Part shown: positions 62,354 to 64,000 of the stretch, piece after piece | Layout of the letters: each line of letters begins with the position of its first letter | How positions within the stretch are numbered: position 1 is the first letter of the stretch | Assembly: GCF_005280195.1 (NCBI RefSeq) | Contig: NZ_SZPR01000015.1 | Coordinates: 78,700-142,699, forward strand | Direction: 5' to 3' | Source: Streptomyces galbus | GTDB taxonomy: Bacteria; Actinomycetota; Actinomycetes; Streptomycetales; Streptomycetaceae | DNA: 64,000 nt | Program-made: the position numbers and the translations under genes | Notes under the pieces: generated by a model | Database searches by the model: none | What the model was told of the DNA's origin: nothing | What the model saw: the letters and a program-made list of their open reading frames with translations, nothing else

Positions 62354-63928
62354 GTGAGTTCCGGTGACGGCCAGTCGCTGGCCCTGATGGTCTTCCTCGC
62401 CTTCGTCACCGTCTCCCTGCTGCTGTGCGGGTTGGCCGCGGCTGACCTGGACGACCCGGAGCACTTCTACGCGGGCGGCAGCGCGGCCTTCGGGCCGGTC
62501 GCCGCCGGCCTCGCCGTCTGCGGCGACTACGTGTCGGCGGCGACGCTGCTCAGCACCACGGGCGCGGTCGCGCTGGACGGCACGGACGGCATCCTGTTCG
62601 CCTGCGCCACGGTCGGCTCGCTGTACCTGGTGATGCGCGTCGTCGGCGAACGCCTGCGCGGCGAAGGCGTGTTCACGCTCGGGGACTTCGTCGGCCGCCG
62701 GCTCGGCGACCTGCGCGCGGGGCGGGCGCTGGCCGTCGCCACCCTCGCCGTGCTGGCACCGCTGCTGCTGGTCCAGTTGTCGACGGCGGGACACATCATG
62801 GTGGCGATGCTGGGGCTGCCTGAGGGCGCGCGCACCGGGTGCACCGTCGCCAGCGGGCTGCTGATGGTCTGTTACGCCGCGCTGGGCGGGATGCGCGGAA
62901 CCGGGTACGTGCAGATCCTCAAGGTCGGGGTGGTCCTGGCCGCGCTGTTGCTCGTCGCGGGGCTGGTCCTGGCCCGGCACGGGTGGTCGCCCACCGCGCT
63001 CTTCGACGCGGCGCGGGACCGCTCGGGCGCGGGCGGCGACTACGCCCTGCCCGGGCTGCACTTCGGGCACTCCGCCGTCGGGACGCTCGACCTGCTCAGC
63101 TTCTGCGTCACCCTGCTGCTCGGCGCGGCCTGTCTGCCCCACCTGACCATGCGGCTCCATCCGCTGCGGGACGCGCGCACGGCCCGCAGGGCGGCGGGGT
63201 GGGCGGTGGGCCCGATCGCGCTGGTGTGCCTCGCCGTCGTGGTGGCCGGCCTGGGGGCCGGTGCGCTGGTCGGCCGGGAGGCGGTACGGGCGGCCGATCC
63301 CTCCGGGTCGACGGCGCTGCTGATGGTGACGAGCGCGCTCGATCCCGGAACCGGGGGGCCGCGGCACAGCATGCTGTTCTCGCTCGTCGCCTGCGCCGTG
63401 TTCGCCACGACCCTCGCGGCCGTCGCCGGCATCACCCTGGCGGCCGCGTCGAGCCTGGTGCGCGACTGCGCCCGGCCGTCCGGCGACACGGCCTCCGTGC
63501 GGTCGCGGGCCGCCGAGATCCGCCGGGCCCGTGCGGGCGTCCTCCTCGTCGGCGCGACCGCGGTCCTGCTGGCGGTGCTGCTCGAGGACCGCGGCCGGCT
63601 GACCCTGATCTCGACGTCCCTCGCGGTCGCCGCGTCGGTCCTCGCGCCGATCCTGCTGTACGCGCTCTTCCTGCCCGGCTTCGACGCCACCGGCGCCCGC
63701 TGGACGGTACGCGGCACGCTCCCGCTCATCGTCGTGCTGATGGCGGCCTCACCGGCGGTCTCGGGCACCCCGATCTCCCTGTTCCCGGAGCACGACTTCC
63801 ACTGGTTCCCCCTCCAGACGCCCGGCCTCCTCACGATCCCGGCGGGCTTCCTCCTCGGCCTCGTGGGGCGGACACGGGACAGGGAACGGGGGGTGACGTG
63901 GACGGCGGAGGAGACGTCCGTGCGCTGA
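62354..63928 (+). CDS. Sodium:solute symporter (SSS) family transporter
   Basis: A 524-residue SSS protein with about thirteen membrane helices, nearest the acetate/pyruvate (ActP/MctC-like) branch: HFYAGGSAAFGPVAAGLAV, CGDYVSAATLLSTTGAVAL, a sodium-site-type helix LAAVAGITLAAASSLVRD and a conserved CLPHLTMRLHPLRDART loop. It imports a monocarboxylate with Na+ or H+. GTG 62354 has GAGGAG eight bases upstream. The usual small DUF485 partner is not present upstream. Confidence 0.92.
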   Translation: MSSGDGQSLALMVFLAFVTVSLLLCGLAAADLDDPEHFYAGGSAAFGPVAAGLAVCGDYVSAATLLSTTGAVALDGTDGILFACATVGSLYLVMRVVGERLRGEGVFTLGDFVGRRLGDLRAGRALAVATLAVLAPLLLVQLSTAGHIMVAMLGLPEGARTGCTVASGLLMVCYAALGGMRGTGYVQILKVGVVLAALLLVAGLVLARHGWSPTALFDAARDRSGAGGDYALPGLHFGHSAVGTLDLLSFCVTLLLGAACLPHLTMRLHPLRDARTARRAAGWAVGPIALVCLAVVVAGLGAGALVGREAVRAADPSGSTALLMVTSALDPGTGGPRHSMLFSLVACAVFATTLAAVAGITLAAASSLVRDCARPSGDTASVRSRAAEIRRARAGVLLVGATAVLLAVLLEDRGRLTLISTSLAVAASVLAPILLYALFLPGFDATGARWTVRGTLPLIVVLMAASPAVSGTPISLFPEHDFHWFPLQTPGLLTIPAGFLLGLVGRTRDRERGVTWTAEETSVR

Positions 63929-64000
63929 CGGTCGCACGACGGCCGATGGCGGGCGGGGTGGTACCCCGCTCGTCGCGCCGGCCCGAGCGGATGGGTCGTC

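Noticed and set aside
62202..62357. Possible small partner gene (DUF485 position) upstream of the SSS symporter
   Set aside because: The frame overlaps the symporter start, but the peptide is Pro/Ala/Arg-rich with no membrane helices, unlike DUF485.

Overview
The window is high-GC actinobacterial DNA and almost certainly Streptomyces. The codon usage is strongly GC3-biased, with frequent GTG starts, GTGA/ATGA/TGATG gene junctions and very GC-rich hairpins. Typical Streptomyces families are present: Holin-X, DUF5133, a DUF3618-type 11-mer repeat protein, SpoIIE-type PP2C phosphatases, and STAS and RsbW-like proteins. No rRNA, tRNA, CRISPR array, transposase, integrase or prophage structural gene is visible. 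Layout and family content recall the sigma-B-like stress region of S. coelicolor (SCO73xx); this is from memory and unchecked.

Region 1 (about 1-11.25 kb) is an accessory segment with visibly lower GC, long intergenic stretches and gene debris. It holds a CGNR finger protein behind a perfect palindrome and a TetR/unknown/PLP-decarboxylase operon with a perfect operator in front of the repressor. It also holds a decayed quinone-oxidoreductase pseudogene, an MBL hydrolase, an intact MDR reductase, an orphan MerB-like protein, an SDR, a second copy of the unknown family from the TetR operon, and a 5'-truncated methyltransferase running into a DedA gene.

Region 2 (about 11.8-31 kb) starts a dense stress-response block. 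It contains a ManD-type dehydratase, an HdeD-like membrane protein and a SigB/SigF-type sigma factor closed by a 15-bp-stem terminator. Next is an operon of carboxylate-amine ligase, a 30-aa ORF, an asparagine-synthase-type amidotransferase and an S9 peptidase. After that come an ANTAR-GAF-PAS-PAS-PP2C phosphatase, a TOPRIM protein, a tightly coupled rsbQ-rsbP-STAS operon and a set of small membrane or stress proteins.

Region 3 (about 31-54.9 kb) is a partner-switching super-cluster. With region 2 the window holds seven SpoIIE-type phosphatases, six STAS proteins and three RsbW-like kinase domains, one of them fused. Highlights are a PP2C/B12-photosensor/STAS operon whose middle protein has both CarH adenosylcobalamin signatures, and a 1390-residue PAS-GAF-kinase-receiver-PAS-GAF-PP2C-RsbW protein followed by its own STAS protein. 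There is also a REC-PP2C/CHASE3-kinase/receiver operon and two duplicated MarR/PP2C pairs. Effector-type genes interspersed here include Dps, SRAP, a DUF2867 fusion, an MDR reductase and an HD protein.

Region 4 (55-64 kb) is more conventional: an FMN glutamate-synthase-like protein, NUDIX, DeoR regulator, hemerythrin, VOC, CaCA exchanger, lipoprotein, isochorismatase-like hydrolase and SSS symporter.

Working model (inference): environmental inputs (light via B12, energy or ligand via RsbQP, oxygen/redox and two-component signals) feed PP2C phosphatases. These dephosphorylate STAS antagonists, which release sigma factors from RsbW-like kinases and induce Dps, GlsB-like, DUF3618/Holin-X and related protective proteins.
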